Positions 8,406-16,944 of a stretch of 64,000 nucleotides of DNA are shown here, in pieces. The stretch comes from Peribacillus simplex (GTDB lineage: Bacteria > Bacillota > Bacilli > Bacillales > DSM-1321). Each line of letters opens with the position of its first letter. Within the stretch, counting starts at the first letter, position 1. Location of the stretch: NCBI RefSeq assembly GCF_001578185.1, contig NZ_CP011008.1, forward strand, positions 1,950,001 to 2,014,000, written 5' to 3'. Made by a program: the position numbers and the translations under genes. Below the pieces are notes generated by a model. That model was not told the DNA's origin. It ran no database searches and saw only the letters and a program-made list of their open reading frames with translations.

Positions 8406-8430
8406 AAAAACCCCGAATCGGGGTTTTTTA
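8406..8430. terminator. Bidirectional intrinsic terminator
   Basis: AAAAACCCCGAATCGGGGTTTTTT is symmetrical, with A- and T-tracts, and lies between the convergent GNAT and CotD genes. It serves both. Confidence 0.85.
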
Positions 8431-8432
8431 AA

Positions 8433-8735
8433 TTAATATCTTAACATTCTCCTCGAAAAACTGGGGGATTGAGGAACTCCGCAAACAAAGCTTTGGGTAT
8501 AACACTCTTTCACGATACTTCGGGTATGCGGTATATATGTGGTGAAATGTTTATTCACGGTAGTTGTATGTGTCGGGTGAAAAACCGGAATCACAGTGTT
8601 AATGACATTAGTTTTAACATATTGCTTTGTCGGGGGGATTTGAGGTGGATTATACTGAGTAGGGATTCTATGAGGTGGACAATATTGTAGTGGACATTGA
8701 CCGCCTTTCGGATGCCCCCAGGCCTTATTATACAT
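8433..8735 (-). CDS. cotD: CotD-family inner spore coat protein
   Basis: The 100-residue protein is rich in His, Pro, Thr and Tyr. It contains TVIPVFHPTHTTTVNKHFTT, which matches the HPTHTTxVN(K/H)H core of CotD, and Cys-Pro clusters at the N-terminus (QCPLQYCPPHRIP). CotD is an inner-coat protein made in the mother cell late in sporulation. The start at 8735 follows CAGGAGGTGTTTAA. A CATAAACTA box 36 bp upstream fits the sigma-K -10 pattern CATANNNTA. B. subtilis CotD is somewhat shorter, so this could be a paralogue within the family. Confidence 0.8.
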   Translation of the reverse strand: MYNKAWGHPKGGQCPLQYCPPHRIPTQYNPPQIPPTKQYVKTNVINTVIPVFHPTHTTTVNKHFTTYIPHTRSIVKECYTQSFVCGVPQSPSFSRRMLRY

Positions 8736-8770
8736 TTAAACACCTCCTGGATTTTTTTAGAAGTCATTGT

Positions 8771-8779
8771 TAGTTTATG
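8771..8779 (-). promoter_or_regulatory. Sigma-K-like -10 element for cotD
   Basis: On the minus strand CATAAACTA matches CATANNNTA exactly, at a suitable distance from the cotD start. The -35 is not convincing. Confidence 0.45.
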
Positions 8780-8873
8780 AAAAAAGTTGATAAAGGGACT
8801 GGTATAAATGCCTTTATCAAAAGTTCATAGGCATATCAGATCCGTCACTCATTTTAAAAAAATTGAAGATACA

Positions 8874-9794
8874 TTAATTTAAACGAATTTGGTTAATTGC
8901 TTGACGAACAAATGACTTGTGTCTTTTCTTCCAGCTATTTTCCTTGCTTTTTTCCAAGCCCCATTCAGGAAAATCAGATAACCGTAATGCGGCAAATAAT
9001 TGCCAGAAGGGTAAGTTTGTAAAATTCAACTCCAGCATCATGGATTTATATTGAATGGTAAAGTCACTCATTGCATCCATTCCAAAATGAAATAAAATCT
9101 CGAGTTGACTATTGGCAAGGTCAGCCAAAGGGTCCCCTAAGCCTGCGTCTTCCCAATCAATTATAGAAACTAGTTTATCTTCTTTCCATAATATATTTCC
9201 TGGCCAATAATCACCGTGAAGGATCACTTCCTTATTCATTGGGCGTAATGGCATGTATGATTTTAACAAATCTCTGATCAAGCTCAGATTTAAGGTTTCG
9301 TCCAGGATTGCCCCATCTTTACTATCTAACATTTCTCCATATGAATTTTCTAGTTTAGGGAGGAAAGATAAAGGTAGCTTCGCACAATCAACATGATGGA
9401 TTTTTGCTAGATTGATTGCAAATTGTAAGATATGATCATTAAGATTTGAGGGGGTAAAATCTGGCTTGCCCTCAATAAACTCGATAAGTAAACATGGCTT
9501 GGAAAAACCCTCGCAGGATTGCTCGATGTAATAAGGCTTCGGTACAGGCAAACCTGCAGACTTCAATATCCCTAAGAGCCTGTGTTCATCTGCCGCAATA
9601 TTCGGATTCCGTTTCAAGTCATTATCACCATGCTGACGAACGATCATCCTTATGATCCTCCCTGTAGATTGTAACATTTCAAGTCCTGTCACCTGAGCAG
9701 AAATTCCGCCTTTTAATTCCCATGCGCGAATAAGTTTGATGCCTGGATCCAACTTTTGAACCAATTGTTCAAACTTACCATATTCATTTTTCAT
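8874..9794 (-). CDS. Aminoglycoside phosphotransferase (APH) family kinase-like protein
   Basis: The 306-residue protein has the APH catalytic loop HGDYWPGNILW (residues ~193-203) and the metal-binding IIDWEDAGLGDPLADLA segment. These mark an ATP-dependent small-molecule kinase. The family includes aminoglycoside kinases, choline/homoserine kinase-like enzymes and many proteins of unknown substrate. Nothing here proves a resistance role. The start at 9794 follows AAAAGGAGAAGACGT. It is a single gene with no clear operon partners. A family-2 MITE lies about 100 bp upstream. Confidence 0.8.
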   Translation of the reverse strand: MKNEYGKFEQLVQKLDPGIKLIRAWELKGGISAQVTGLEMLQSTGRIIRMIVRQHGDNDLKRNPNIAADEHRLLGILKSAGLPVPKPYYIEQSCEGFSKPCLLIEFIEGKPDFTPSNLNDHILQFAINLAKIHHVDCAKLPLSFLPKLENSYGEMLDSKDGAILDETLNLSLIRDLLKSYMPLRPMNKEVILHGDYWPGNILWKEDKLVSIIDWEDAGLGDPLADLANSQLEILFHFGMDAMSDFTIQYKSMMLELNFTNLPFWQLFAALRLSDFPEWGLEKSKENSWKKRHKSFVRQAINQIRLN

Positions 9795-9891
9795 ACGTCT
9801 TCTCCTTTTAAAATCCCGGACAATGTTCAGGCGTTTAAGTTCACATTATAGATGGGATATCAATATTAGCGTTCAAACACTTTTTTTTCAT

Positions 9892-10109
9892 GGCTCTTTT
9901 CGTAAAGATTGTTGTTTTTAAAACGAAACTATTTAAGGTTGATTGGAGCGGAAGTGCGAGACTCATGCGGGAGCAGCGGGACAGGTGAGACCACACAGGC
10001 GTTACGCCGAGGAGGCTCACCGCCCGCACCAAGGAAAGCGAGCATCTGGAGGGGAAGTCAACCACAACTCACTACCTGGTAAATAGCAACAAAGTATGTG
10101 AAAACAGCC
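9892..10109 (+). mobile_element. Family-2 MITE, copy C, with 8-bp target duplication
   Basis: The 218-bp non-coding element starts GGCTCTTTTCGTAAAG and ends ATGTGAAAACAGCC. The ends are imperfect inverted repeats, with inner ends GGTTGATTGG and GTCAACC. It is flanked by TTTTTCAT on both sides (9884-9891 and 10110-10117). The core shares motifs with family 1 (GTGCGAGACT, GCGGGA, AAAGCGAGC). Two other copies lie at 29519-29724 and 40460-40662. Confidence 0.82.
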
Positions 10110-10339
10110 TTTTTCATCTTTTAAGAAGAACCCACTATAAAAAGAGAAAAAAATAGCACAATAGGGAAAGAAGAATCCATATTGTGCGGGATGCAATTGC
10201 GAAAAGGAATTTTCAGCTGTTGGCCCAAAATCATTCTAATATAGATTATTAAGCAGCTTAAATGAGTGGAAAGATAGCCAATGGGAATAAAGGACAGTTT
10301 TACATCCGTTTAAAACATTCATCAATTTTTCACCTGTAA

Positions 10340-11145
10340 CGTTTAAAAAGTATTTTTATATCATCACTGTCTTCATCAGTTGCTTCAAAAGAGTTTTGTA
10401 TAAGGTTAATCAACACCTGTTTCATTAGGTTTTGATCACATACTGCCTTAAGGGAGGTTATTTGGATTCAAAAATAATCCGGATGCCTTAAATTTCACTG
10501 TGGTTCCATGAATTTAATGATATTCGATATGATGGAGTAAATATTGTTTCTACTGATTTTAATGGTTTCATCAGGTTTTGCTATAAATATAAATTCATTA
10601 ACGGTGTTATTAATCCTATCCAGTTCCACCACCATGATCCCAAGATATTCTAGGATGCTTGCATCATGTATCCGTTCACTGATGATTTGGTTAAGGAAGT
10701 CAAAGGATTCGGATTTCATGGGCTATTCCAGCACCAATTCACCTGCAGCCGCTAATTTTTCCAATTCTCGAATTCTGCTTTCACTTCTTTTTTTTCGGTG
10801 ATATCGATTGCCGTTCCGATAACCTCACATCAACCATCAAAGGATTCAATGGTGCAGCAAAATGGATGTCATCGACTTCCCCTTCATTTAATTCACCGTT
10901 TCCCCACACCATGCCATTTTATAAAACCTTTGTTTTTGTGTTGCTTGTTCTATTGGTAAAAAGTCAGATGATTTTTTCCAAATAAACATAGAAGTTGGAG
11001 TGATTGATTCTGTAATGAAATCCCCTTCAACGAAAGTATGATTGAAGTCGTTATCCTTTTTTTATAAATTTGAATAAAGGTCCATTTCACGGGATTATGT
11101 CTCGGTCATAACATTATCCAAATCCTTAATTTCATTTGTTTCCAT
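10340..11145 (-). pseudogene. Decayed PAS-containing sensor histidine kinase
   Basis: Pieces of a sporulation-kinase-like protein appear in order but in different frames. There is a start METNEIKDLDNVMTET then stop (11145), and a PAC end GTAIDITEKKEVKAE (near 10800). The phosphoacceptor region AGIAHEIR(N)PLTS is broken by a frameshift (near 10700). ELDRINNTVNEFIFIAKPDE follows (open in 10495-10719), then the ATPase N-box region NLMKQVLINLIQNSFEA (near 10400). The G1/G2 boxes are absent or deleted. Several frameshifts and stops make it non-functional. It would have autophosphorylated on the His of HEIR, possibly feeding the Spo0A relay. Confidence 0.8.
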
Positions 11146-11323
11146 GTATCAGCATCCTTAAAAGAACCTGGTTAGTGAATTCCATATATTATGGAACCTC
11201 TATTTGATTTAAGTTATTGTTCAATTTTACCAAAGTAAAATAATAGAAGATAGCTTTTTCAAGAAGTCAAAAAGATTCTCGTGCTTGTAGGGAATGTTTT
11301 AATACTGCCATCTTAAAAAAAAA

Positions 11324-11503
11324 GACTGAAGGCAAAAGAGATTTTATTTAAATTTTATAACAAAGTTGATTGGAACGGGTGTGTGTGTGACTCCTGCGGG
11401 AAAAGCGCGTCTATGGGAGACCACGCAGGCGCAAGCAGAGGGCGGACCGCCCGCGGAAAGCGAGTTCCCTACATTCCAATCAACGTTCAAATTGTCTACA
11501 GAC
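11324..11503 (+). repeat. Family-1 intergenic repeat, copy D
   Basis: GACTGAAGGCAAAAG at the left and TTGTCTACAGAC at the right are inverted ends. The core AGTTGATTGGAACGGGTGTG, the centre GCGGGAAAAGCGCGTC and the right inner end CCAATCAACGTT match copy B. A terminator hairpin starts three bases after it. Confidence 0.8.
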
Positions 11504-11505
11504 TG

Positions 11506-11530
11506 AAACACCAGGAGAGGTGTTTTTTTT
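11506..11530 (+). terminator. Intrinsic terminator beside repeat D
   Basis: AAACACC AGGAGA GGTGTTT is followed by a T-run, at the immediate right edge of repeat D. No intact plus-strand gene precedes it. Confidence 0.6.
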
Positions 11531-11673
11531 AGGGAAAAGGAAGAACGCATTTCATGTTAACCGTAGACCTAGTGAGGAAACCGAATCTAATATTATGAAA
11601 TTTTCTTTAATCCGGTAGTTATGTGTACAGGCATTTGGTAATGTGCAACATAAGATTATTAGAGGTGAGTGAA

Positions 11674-12363
11674 ATGGTGAAAATATTTATTGATCCCGGC
11701 CACGGCGGTACGGATTCAGGATCGGTGGGTAATGGATTGAGAGAAAAGGATTTAACTTTATCTATTGCAACTAGAATCAAAGACATATTATTAATAGAAT
11801 ATAATAACGTTTCTATAAAAATGAGCAGGCCCCAAGATACGTACCCCTCTTTAGACGATCGGACGAATCAAGCGAACGCTTGGGGAGCTGACTTCTACCT
11901 CTCCATCCATATTAATGCTGGCGGAGGCACTGGGTATGAGGATTACGTTTATACGTCAACCAACCAGATAACGAAAACGTATCAAGATCATATTCATTCA
12001 GAGGTCATGAAGCTTATCAGCTTCCAAGACAGGGGACAAAAAACAGGCGATTTACATGTGCTCCGTGAAACGGACATGCCCGCACTCCTGACTGAAAATG
12101 GATTTATCGATAATGTCAATGACGCAGCCAAATTAAAAATGGCATCCTTTATTGAAACACTGGCTCGCGGACATGTAAACGGTATAGTTAAATGCTTCAA
12201 TCTTACCAAGAAAATTACAGCGGTATACCATACTGTCGTTAGTGGGGACACTGTATACTCCTTAAGCGGGGCATATGGCAGTACAGTTCAGCAAATTAAG
12301 GATTGGAACAATCTTGACAGCCAGTTCACCATTACCGTAGAGCAGAAATTGCGGGTGAAATGA
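11674..12363 (+). CDS. N-acetylmuramoyl-L-alanine amidase (Amidase_3) with C-terminal LysM
   Basis: This zinc enzyme cuts the amide between muramic acid and the peptide of peptidoglycan. Residues 1-175 are Amidase_3: FIDPGHGGTDSG (zinc His), LSIHINAGGGTGYE (second His) and LLTENGFIDN (catalytic Glu). A LysM domain follows (residues ~183-229, YHTVVSGDTVYSLSGAYGST). The start at ATG 11674 follows AGAGGTGAGTGAA; upstream in-frame codons lack a ribosome binding site. There is no signal peptide, as in phage endolysins or mother-cell CwlC-type amidases. The LysM closely resembles that of the broken glucosaminidase at 17727, so the two probably belong to the same lysis or sporulation set. Confidence 0.88.
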   Translation: MVKIFIDPGHGGTDSGSVGNGLREKDLTLSIATRIKDILLIEYNNVSIKMSRPQDTYPSLDDRTNQANAWGADFYLSIHINAGGGTGYEDYVYTSTNQITKTYQDHIHSEVMKLISFQDRGQKTGDLHVLRETDMPALLTENGFIDNVNDAAKLKMASFIETLARGHVNGIVKCFNLTKKITAVYHTVVSGDTVYSLSGAYGSTVQQIKDWNNLDSQFTITVEQKLRVK

Positions 12364-12422
12364 ATAATTTATAGTTGACTGGTTAAATTATTTATAGCTT
12401 CCAGAAAGCACATCACGCAGGT

Positions 12423-12448
12423 AGTCCTTCTCTAAAAAGAGAGGGACT
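12423..12448 (+). terminator. Intrinsic terminator of the amidase gene
   Basis: AGTCC-TTCTCT-AAAA-AGAGAG-GGACT is followed by TTTCCCG. A second hairpin, TTCCGCCATT/TAATGGCGGAA (12457-12483), lies just beyond. Confidence 0.65.
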
Positions 12449-12790
12449 TTTCCCGTTTCCGCCATTCTTTCAATAATGGCGGAAGCCTTTGTGAATATAT
12501 TGAATATATTTTTCACCTTAACTGTTTTTTTGGGAAATTATAAAAAAGCAATTCTAAAAATGATAAACGGGGAAATTAAAGATTGACTGCGATGGCCACA
12601 GCCTCTTCACTAAAGGAAATCATAAATTTGCACAGAAGGCAAAAGGGGAATTTGAATGGTATGCCATATAAGGGGAACCGCTTTTTTAACGGAAGGACAA
12701 GCTATAACCCGTGATACAAGAGGGAGATCAATCTTAATCATCAAGCCTGGCTTGGCAGTATATATAAATCACAGTTCATCATGGAAACAA

Positions 12791-12983
12791 GCCCCTGACG
12801 GATTCGAACCAGCACTCCTCTCATAAGCATAGGTTAGGGGAGAACACGCTTCCCTACGGATTTTCACCGGCGGAATTCCACCTGCCTCAGCCTATTTGCT
12901 TTTCGGTGCTTCTGAAACCCTTACCTTGCGACCCGGTGGCTGCAATGTTTTCCGGCGCTCTTCCCTGCTAGAGCTACAGAGGC
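12791..12983 (-). ncRNA. Candidate structured RNA with tRNA-like ends
   Basis: Read on the minus strand, the 193-nt segment begins GCCTCTG-TA-GCTC-TAGCAGGGAA-GAGC. That is a seven-base acceptor strand, U8, A9 and a D-arm with the GG of a D-loop. It ends with GGTTCGAATCC (T-arm) and CAGGGGC, which pairs with GCCTCTG over 7 bp. Instead of an anticodon arm there are about 140 nt of GC-rich sequence with its own helices: GGTGG-AATT-CCGCC (12869-12882), GGGA...TCCC (12838-12854) and CACCGG/CCGGTG. No CCA is encoded. No protein reading frame explains the conservation-like features. A TATAAT lies about 15 bp upstream (near 13000). I cannot match it to a named RNA family. Confidence 0.55.
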
Positions 12984-13316
12984 AAATACGTATCAACCCA
13001 TTATACGATTCTTATAGGGGGTTGTGGCCCAAAGAATAAAAAGTAAGGGCATGGGAGAATGGAAAAATAAAGGAGCACCTTGGCTGGGTTGACAAAATGG
13101 TTTAGTCTGCATAAAAAGCAAGGAGATTGAAAAAAGCGTCCTGGGCGAATTTAGTTGCCGAATGCATTCACTCATATAAAATAATATTAAAAAGCACAAA
13201 CCAAAATGGCTTGTACCTAATATGTATAAGTGGATAAATGTTTGGCTCAACGAATTGAATTAATCTATGTATTTTAGCTTGTCACTAATTTGCTAATGAA
13301 ACCCTAGAGTTGAGTA

Positions 13317-13955
13317 TTAATCGTATATTTTAATCGCCTGTACCACTTTTCCTAAAATTCGGACTCTATCATTTTTGATATGATAGGTTTTTTCTTCATA
13401 AAAAGGATCCGTGCTGCAGGGGATGAGTGTGATGTTTTCTTCATTGATAATCACTTTTTTGACTGTACCATCGTGACCATTTACTAAGATCACACCAATT
13501 TTTCCGCTGTCGACGTAGGTTGTTTTTTCAACGAGGATCAATGATCCGTCACTGAATTCTTTGTTCATGCTGTTGCCTTTTACTCTAAGGAAAAAATATT
13601 CCTTATTCGATTTTAGCATGGAATTTAACGTCGGCATATACGCTTCTATATATTCGTTGGTAAAGTTAGGCTCTCCGGCAGGTATATTTCCATAGACACC
13701 AATTAATCTGACATTCTTTTCATTTAAAAATTCCATTGCAGGATCATTTCTAATGATAGGTGCTCCTTCAATGAGGTGGGATAGCGGGATTTCGAAGCAT
13801 GTGGATATCATGCTCAATTTATCCATTAAAGGTTTATTCCGTCCGGATTCCCATGCTGATACTGCCGTTGGGGCCACTTTTAATATGTTTGCCAAATCTT
13901 CTTGTGTCATTTTTCTTTCTTTTCTTAACATTTTAATCCTTTCACCAATGTGCAT
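13317..13955 (-). CDS. Phage-type repressor: XRE helix-turn-helix plus S24 (LexA-like) autoprotease domain
   Basis: Residues 5-60 form an XRE DNA-binding domain (MTQEDLANILKVAPTAVSAWESGRNKP). Residues 85-212 form an S24 peptidase with a probable self-cleavage site Ala93-Gly94 (NIPAGEPNF), nucleophile Ser129 (GNSMN) and Lys166 (GTVKKV). Such proteins repress lytic or conjugative genes and cleave themselves with RecA after DNA damage. It is divergent from a Cro-like gene, a classical phage switch. The start at 13955 follows TAGAGGTGAAGAAAT. Only short remnants of other phage genes are seen nearby, so this may be a domesticated or decayed element. Confidence 0.88.
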   Translation of the reverse strand: MHIGERIKMLRKERKMTQEDLANILKVAPTAVSAWESGRNKPLMDKLSMISTCFEIPLSHLIEGAPIIRNDPAMEFLNEKNVRLIGVYGNIPAGEPNFTNEYIEAYMPTLNSMLKSNKEYFFLRVKGNSMNKEFSDGSLILVEKTTYVDSGKIGVILVNGHDGTVKKVIINEENITLIPCSTDPFYEEKTYHIKNDRVRILGKVVQAIKIYD

Positions 13956-13975
13956 ATTTCTTCACCTCTAACTTG

Positions 13976-14055
13976 AATATACACTATGAGTGAAAGTGAG
14001 TAAACTTAAAGTGCGTGAATTTTACAAAAAATCGTTGGTAACTATACTTCAAGTG
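13976..14055. promoter_or_regulatory. Divergent promoters and paired operators of the repressor/Cro switch
   Basis: On the minus strand TTTACT (13999-14004), 17 bp and TATATT (13976-13981) form the repressor promoter. On the plus strand TTTACA (14021-14026), 16 bp and TATACT (14043-14048) form the Cro-like promoter. Two palindrome-like boxes, ACTTAAAGTG (14004-14013) and ACTTCAAGTG (14046-14055), lie 42 bp apart, four helical turns. Each overlaps one promoter. Confidence 0.65.
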
Positions 14056-14089
14056 TGATATCATTTTTTTAGATAGGTGGTGACAAGGT

Positions 14090-14314
14090 ATGACAAACGT
14101 TAAGTTTACACTTAAACAAGCGAGGAAGTATAAAGGGTTAACCCAAGAGGAAATGGCTAAAGTGCTAAAAATGGCCAAGAGGACCTACATTGACTATGAG
14201 CAATATAAGATTCCTCTGCGAATCGATAAGGCGTATATGTTCGCTGAATGTGTAGGATTCTCCATCGACGATATCATTTTTTTTGACCCTCATCTACACT
14301 TCAAATGTAGTTGA
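14090..14314 (+). CDS. Cro-like XRE helix-turn-helix protein
   Basis: The 74-residue protein consists almost only of an XRE domain (LKQARKYKGLTQEEMAKVLKMAKRTYIDYEQYKIPLR). It is encoded opposite the S24 repressor, as Cro opposes CI. The ATG follows AGATAGGTGGTGACAAGGT, a good ribosome binding site. The expected role is to bind the same operators and antagonise the repressor. Confidence 0.8.
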   Translation: MTNVKFTLKQARKYKGLTQEEMAKVLKMAKRTYIDYEQYKIPLRIDKAYMFAECVGFSIDDIIFFDPHLHFKCS

Positions 14315-14360
14315 AGTTCAATCGATATTGTGTGTTCATACTAGAGAAGCCATTCCTGGA

Positions 14361-14669
14361 ATGAAAAATCTAATCAATAGTAATCCTAACCTGCCAAGGG
14401 ACAAAGTTCATGGTTATGATGATTCGAGTGAGAATGGAAAGAAGGTGAGAAAAGTGGAAAGAGAAATTAGGTCTATTGAAGTTGCAGTAGGAGTTGCTGT
14501 TAGCACCTTTGCGATTGGAAAGGAAATTCGTGGAGAAATCATTGAGGATATTATCGTACACAACGGTATATTCAAACTGTACAATCGAAAGGATGAGCTT
14601 ATCACTGAAGTCAATTATCCAGTTCTCAGGGTGAAATACAGGTATGATGGGGGAGGTGTAAGTGCTTAA
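14361..14669 (+). CDS. Small hypothetical protein downstream of the Cro-like gene
   Basis: I do not recognise this product. The open frame covers 14283-14669. Plausible starts are ATG 14361 (weak ribosome binding site) and GTG 14454, which has GAAGGTGAG upstream and would give a 71-residue protein (VEREIRSIEVAVGVAVSTF...). The C-terminal part looks like a compact beta-rich domain (NGIFKLYNRKDELITEVNYPVLRVKYR) after a hydrophobic stretch. It follows the Cro-like gene on the same strand and may belong to the same phage-derived unit. Confidence 0.4.
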   Translation: MKNLINSNPNLPRDKVHGYDDSSENGKKVRKVEREIRSIEVAVGVAVSTFAIGKEIRGEIIEDIIVHNGIFKLYNRKDELITEVNYPVLRVKYRYDGGGVSA

Positions 14670-14902
14670 CGGAGTTAATAATCCAAACTCCGAATCGGCA
14701 TGCTGGTAGTGTTTTTATGGAAATGTACTTGATGGCGGACCCAATTGTTATGGACTCACCCACAGGGGGAAACATTTTGATGGAGTATCATGAGAGCTGT
14801 TTAAGTGAAATGTATCGATCATTTGTATAAAATAGCCGTTTGATACTGGAATTCTATTATGACAGCCAATTGCTGTGATTTATTTCTTACAAAGGACGGA
14901 TT

Positions 14903-15171
14903 TCAAAACAACATGATTAGGGGCAATTGGACAGTGGCATATTCGACGGAAAAATTAATAATGTTGTTCATAAGAAAGTCAAGCCCTCTATCCTTTGCAG
15001 GAGAAGGGCTTGTTTTCTTTTTTTCTTCGTGTTTACTAGCAATCGCTATTAACATATCCTTCATAAGTTCTTCTGAAGCCAATCGTTCAGGAAGTGATGT
15101 GAACCACTCTTTTTAACATCTTCATACTTTATCTCTATATTTATAATTTTCTTGTAGTTTTTTTTTCCCAT
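14903..15171 (-). pseudogene. Possible frameshifted small gene
   Basis: An ATG at 15171 opens MGKKNYKKIINIEIKYEDVKK. At the run TTAAAAAGAG the sense continues in another frame as EWFTSLPERLASEELMKDML...KDRGLDFLMN, to a stop at 14903. The joined product would be about 88 residues, charged and soluble-looking. I do not recognise it. The hairpin AAGCCCT...AGGGCTT (14981-15008) lies within it. A sequencing error or real decay are both possible. Confidence 0.3.
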
Positions 15172-15306
15172 CTTTTATGAAGTTAGCAGGTAATGGCAGG
15201 AAAAAGTACAAATATAAACTAATGAATGATATAGGATAAGGATACCCGTAAAGGAGGGCATTGATAATAGGTGTATTCGAAAAATACCATGGGAGGAGAA
15301 TAACAA

Positions 15307-16899
15307 TTGAAAAGGAATGTAATCAATTATGTCGTTTTTCTTGTCCTCATACTAACCATATTAATTATGGCAAAGCCGAACTTTTCCTCAGCGGGAAAAT
15401 TGAAGCCGCCATCCGAAACTTTCAACCCAGGGGATTGGTTTCTGGGAAGTACCCCTCCCAATCTTGACACAAATAAACCACCAATCGTATTTGTCCAAGG
15501 GAAAAATAGCAATTCAGCCAGCTGGTACGGTGAAACGGACTATCACGGTGTCAATGATATGTATACTAAGGCATATGAAGCGGGCTATCAAACGGTTTTT
15601 GTACAGCTTTACGATTCTGCTGGAAATGGATCAGTTAGCCAATATGCTAACGGAAGGCTGCTAGCTCAAATGCTTGCAGAAATCAGTAACCATTTCGGGG
15701 GCGAAAAAGTAAATATTATAGCTCACAGCAAGGGGGGGCCAGACACCCAAGCGGCTCTAGTACACTTTGGAGCACACCAATATGTTGGAAGGGTCATCAC
15801 TTTAGCTTCCCCTCATCACGGTTCCAACTTGGCTGATTTGGCATATAGCTGGTATGCGGGCTGGCTTGGTTCCCTATTGGGCCAAAAAGATGAAGGAACT
15901 TATTCTTTACAGGTTGGTAAAATGGCGGAGTTTCGTTCTGTCACGGATAACCATGTTAACGCCCGGAAAAATATGTATTTCACCGTGGCCGGTATGAATA
16001 GAGGACCGGTTCTTTCCGCTTTATCAATGGGTGGACAATATTTATCTTCATATGGAGAAAATGATGGTTTAGTGAATGTATGGAGTACGAAAATACCCTA
16101 CGCGTCACATTTATTTACGGATCCCAACTATGATCACGACAATATTCGAATAGGTTCAGCTGTATTTTCAAGGATTGAACCCTATTTAAGAAGCACTTCT
16201 ATTGCTGGGATTCCTGGTTTAAATGTCAATTATAAAGAAAACGTTGAAGATGATGTCATCACAACCGCTCTTTCGCAAACCGTCCTGGGAGATGTCCTGC
16301 AACAAAATGTCTGGAACGAACAAAGTTTCCATGTAAATGAAGCAGCTCCAAGTGATATAACCATATACACTGCCACAAATGATGTCGAGGTTGAATTGAT
16401 TTCTCCATCTAATAAAAAGTATAGACCTTCCTTAAAAGTTCAATCTGCAAAAAATCAAACTTCCTTTTTTAATGGTGCTACCATACAAACATTTAATAGG
16501 AATAAACTTGAAATTGGTGACTGGAGAGTGCGAATGAAGACTAAATCACCAAAAGATGCATACCTTTTCACGGCACAATTTAACGAAAAGAATCCGATTA
16601 TATTAAGTATGGCTGGAAAAGTTAAGCAAAAAGATGCTAAATTTATCATTAAGAATCCGATGAATGATAAAAAAAGGCCAATCAGCACAACATTTCTGGT
16701 TCATCTAATAGATGAAAGCGGGAAAGAAATTAGTGAAAAAAGCACAATTCAGGAAATGGATACCGAAAATTTTTCGGGTACCCTTCCAGAAGTGCCTAAA
16801 TCAGGTGTTTATAATGTAACAATTGACGTCAAGGAAAAAAGCGTGAATGGTCCTGAAAGAACCCGTACGCTGATTCGTTCGGTCTATATTGAAAAGTAG
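15307..16899 (+). CDS. Secreted triacylglycerol lipase-like alpha/beta hydrolase with C-terminal extension
   Basis: The 530-residue protein starts at TTG 15307, seven bases after GGGAGGAG. A signal peptide (basic NVINYV then VFLVLILTILIMA, cleavage near residue 29) directs export. The hydrolase domain has nucleophile Ser141 in AHSKGG, probable Asp253 (GENDGLV) and His277 (NYDHDN), and a lipase-like GRVITLASPHHGSNLADLA. Residues ~330-530 are beta-rich and resemble pre-peptidase or Ig-like C-terminal domains that aid binding or secretion. It likely hydrolyses extracellular lipid esters. It is a single gene with its own terminator (16920-16944). Confidence 0.87.
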   Translation: MKRNVINYVVFLVLILTILIMAKPNFSSAGKLKPPSETFNPGDWFLGSTPPNLDTNKPPIVFVQGKNSNSASWYGETDYHGVNDMYTKAYEAGYQTVFVQLYDSAGNGSVSQYANGRLLAQMLAEISNHFGGEKVNIIAHSKGGPDTQAALVHFGAHQYVGRVITLASPHHGSNLADLAYSWYAGWLGSLLGQKDEGTYSLQVGKMAEFRSVTDNHVNARKNMYFTVAGMNRGPVLSALSMGGQYLSSYGENDGLVNVWSTKIPYASHLFTDPNYDHDNIRIGSAVFSRIEPYLRSTSIAGIPGLNVNYKENVEDDVITTALSQTVLGDVLQQNVWNEQSFHVNEAAPSDITIYTATNDVEVELISPSNKKYRPSLKVQSAKNQTSFFNGATIQTFNRNKLEIGDWRVRMKTKSPKDAYLFTAQFNEKNPIILSMAGKVKQKDAKFIIKNPMNDKKRPISTTFLVHLIDESGKEISEKSTIQEMDTENFSGTLPEVPKSGVYNVTIDVKEKSVNGPERTRTLIRSVYIEK

Positions 16900-16919
16900 T
16901 GGAACTTACCAAAAAATCC

Positions 16920-16944
16920 CCTCTCTTAATTGAGAGGTTTTTTT
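16920..16944 (+). terminator. Intrinsic terminator of the lipase gene
   Basis: CCTCTC TTAATT GAGAGG is followed by TTTTTTT, 20 bp after the stop codon. Confidence 0.85.

Noticed and set aside
9841..10065. Minus-strand 74-codon frame inside the MITE (and its mirror at 29563-29769)
   Set aside because: It lies within the repeat, shows no ribosome binding site and arises only because the repeat has few stops in that frame.
11344..11550. Minus-strand 68-codon frame over repeat D
   Set aside because: It is repeat-derived with no start signal and runs through the terminator.
12791..12983. Cobalamin riboswitch or T-box leader
   Set aside because: GCCGGTGAAAATCCG recalls the cobalamin family and AGGTGGAATTCCGCC recalls a T-box, but the B12 box and the T-box AGGGTGGNACCGCG core are absent and no fitting gene follows.
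14859..15116. Plus-strand 85-codon ORF
   Set aside because: No ribosome binding site; it is antisense to a more protein-like frame.
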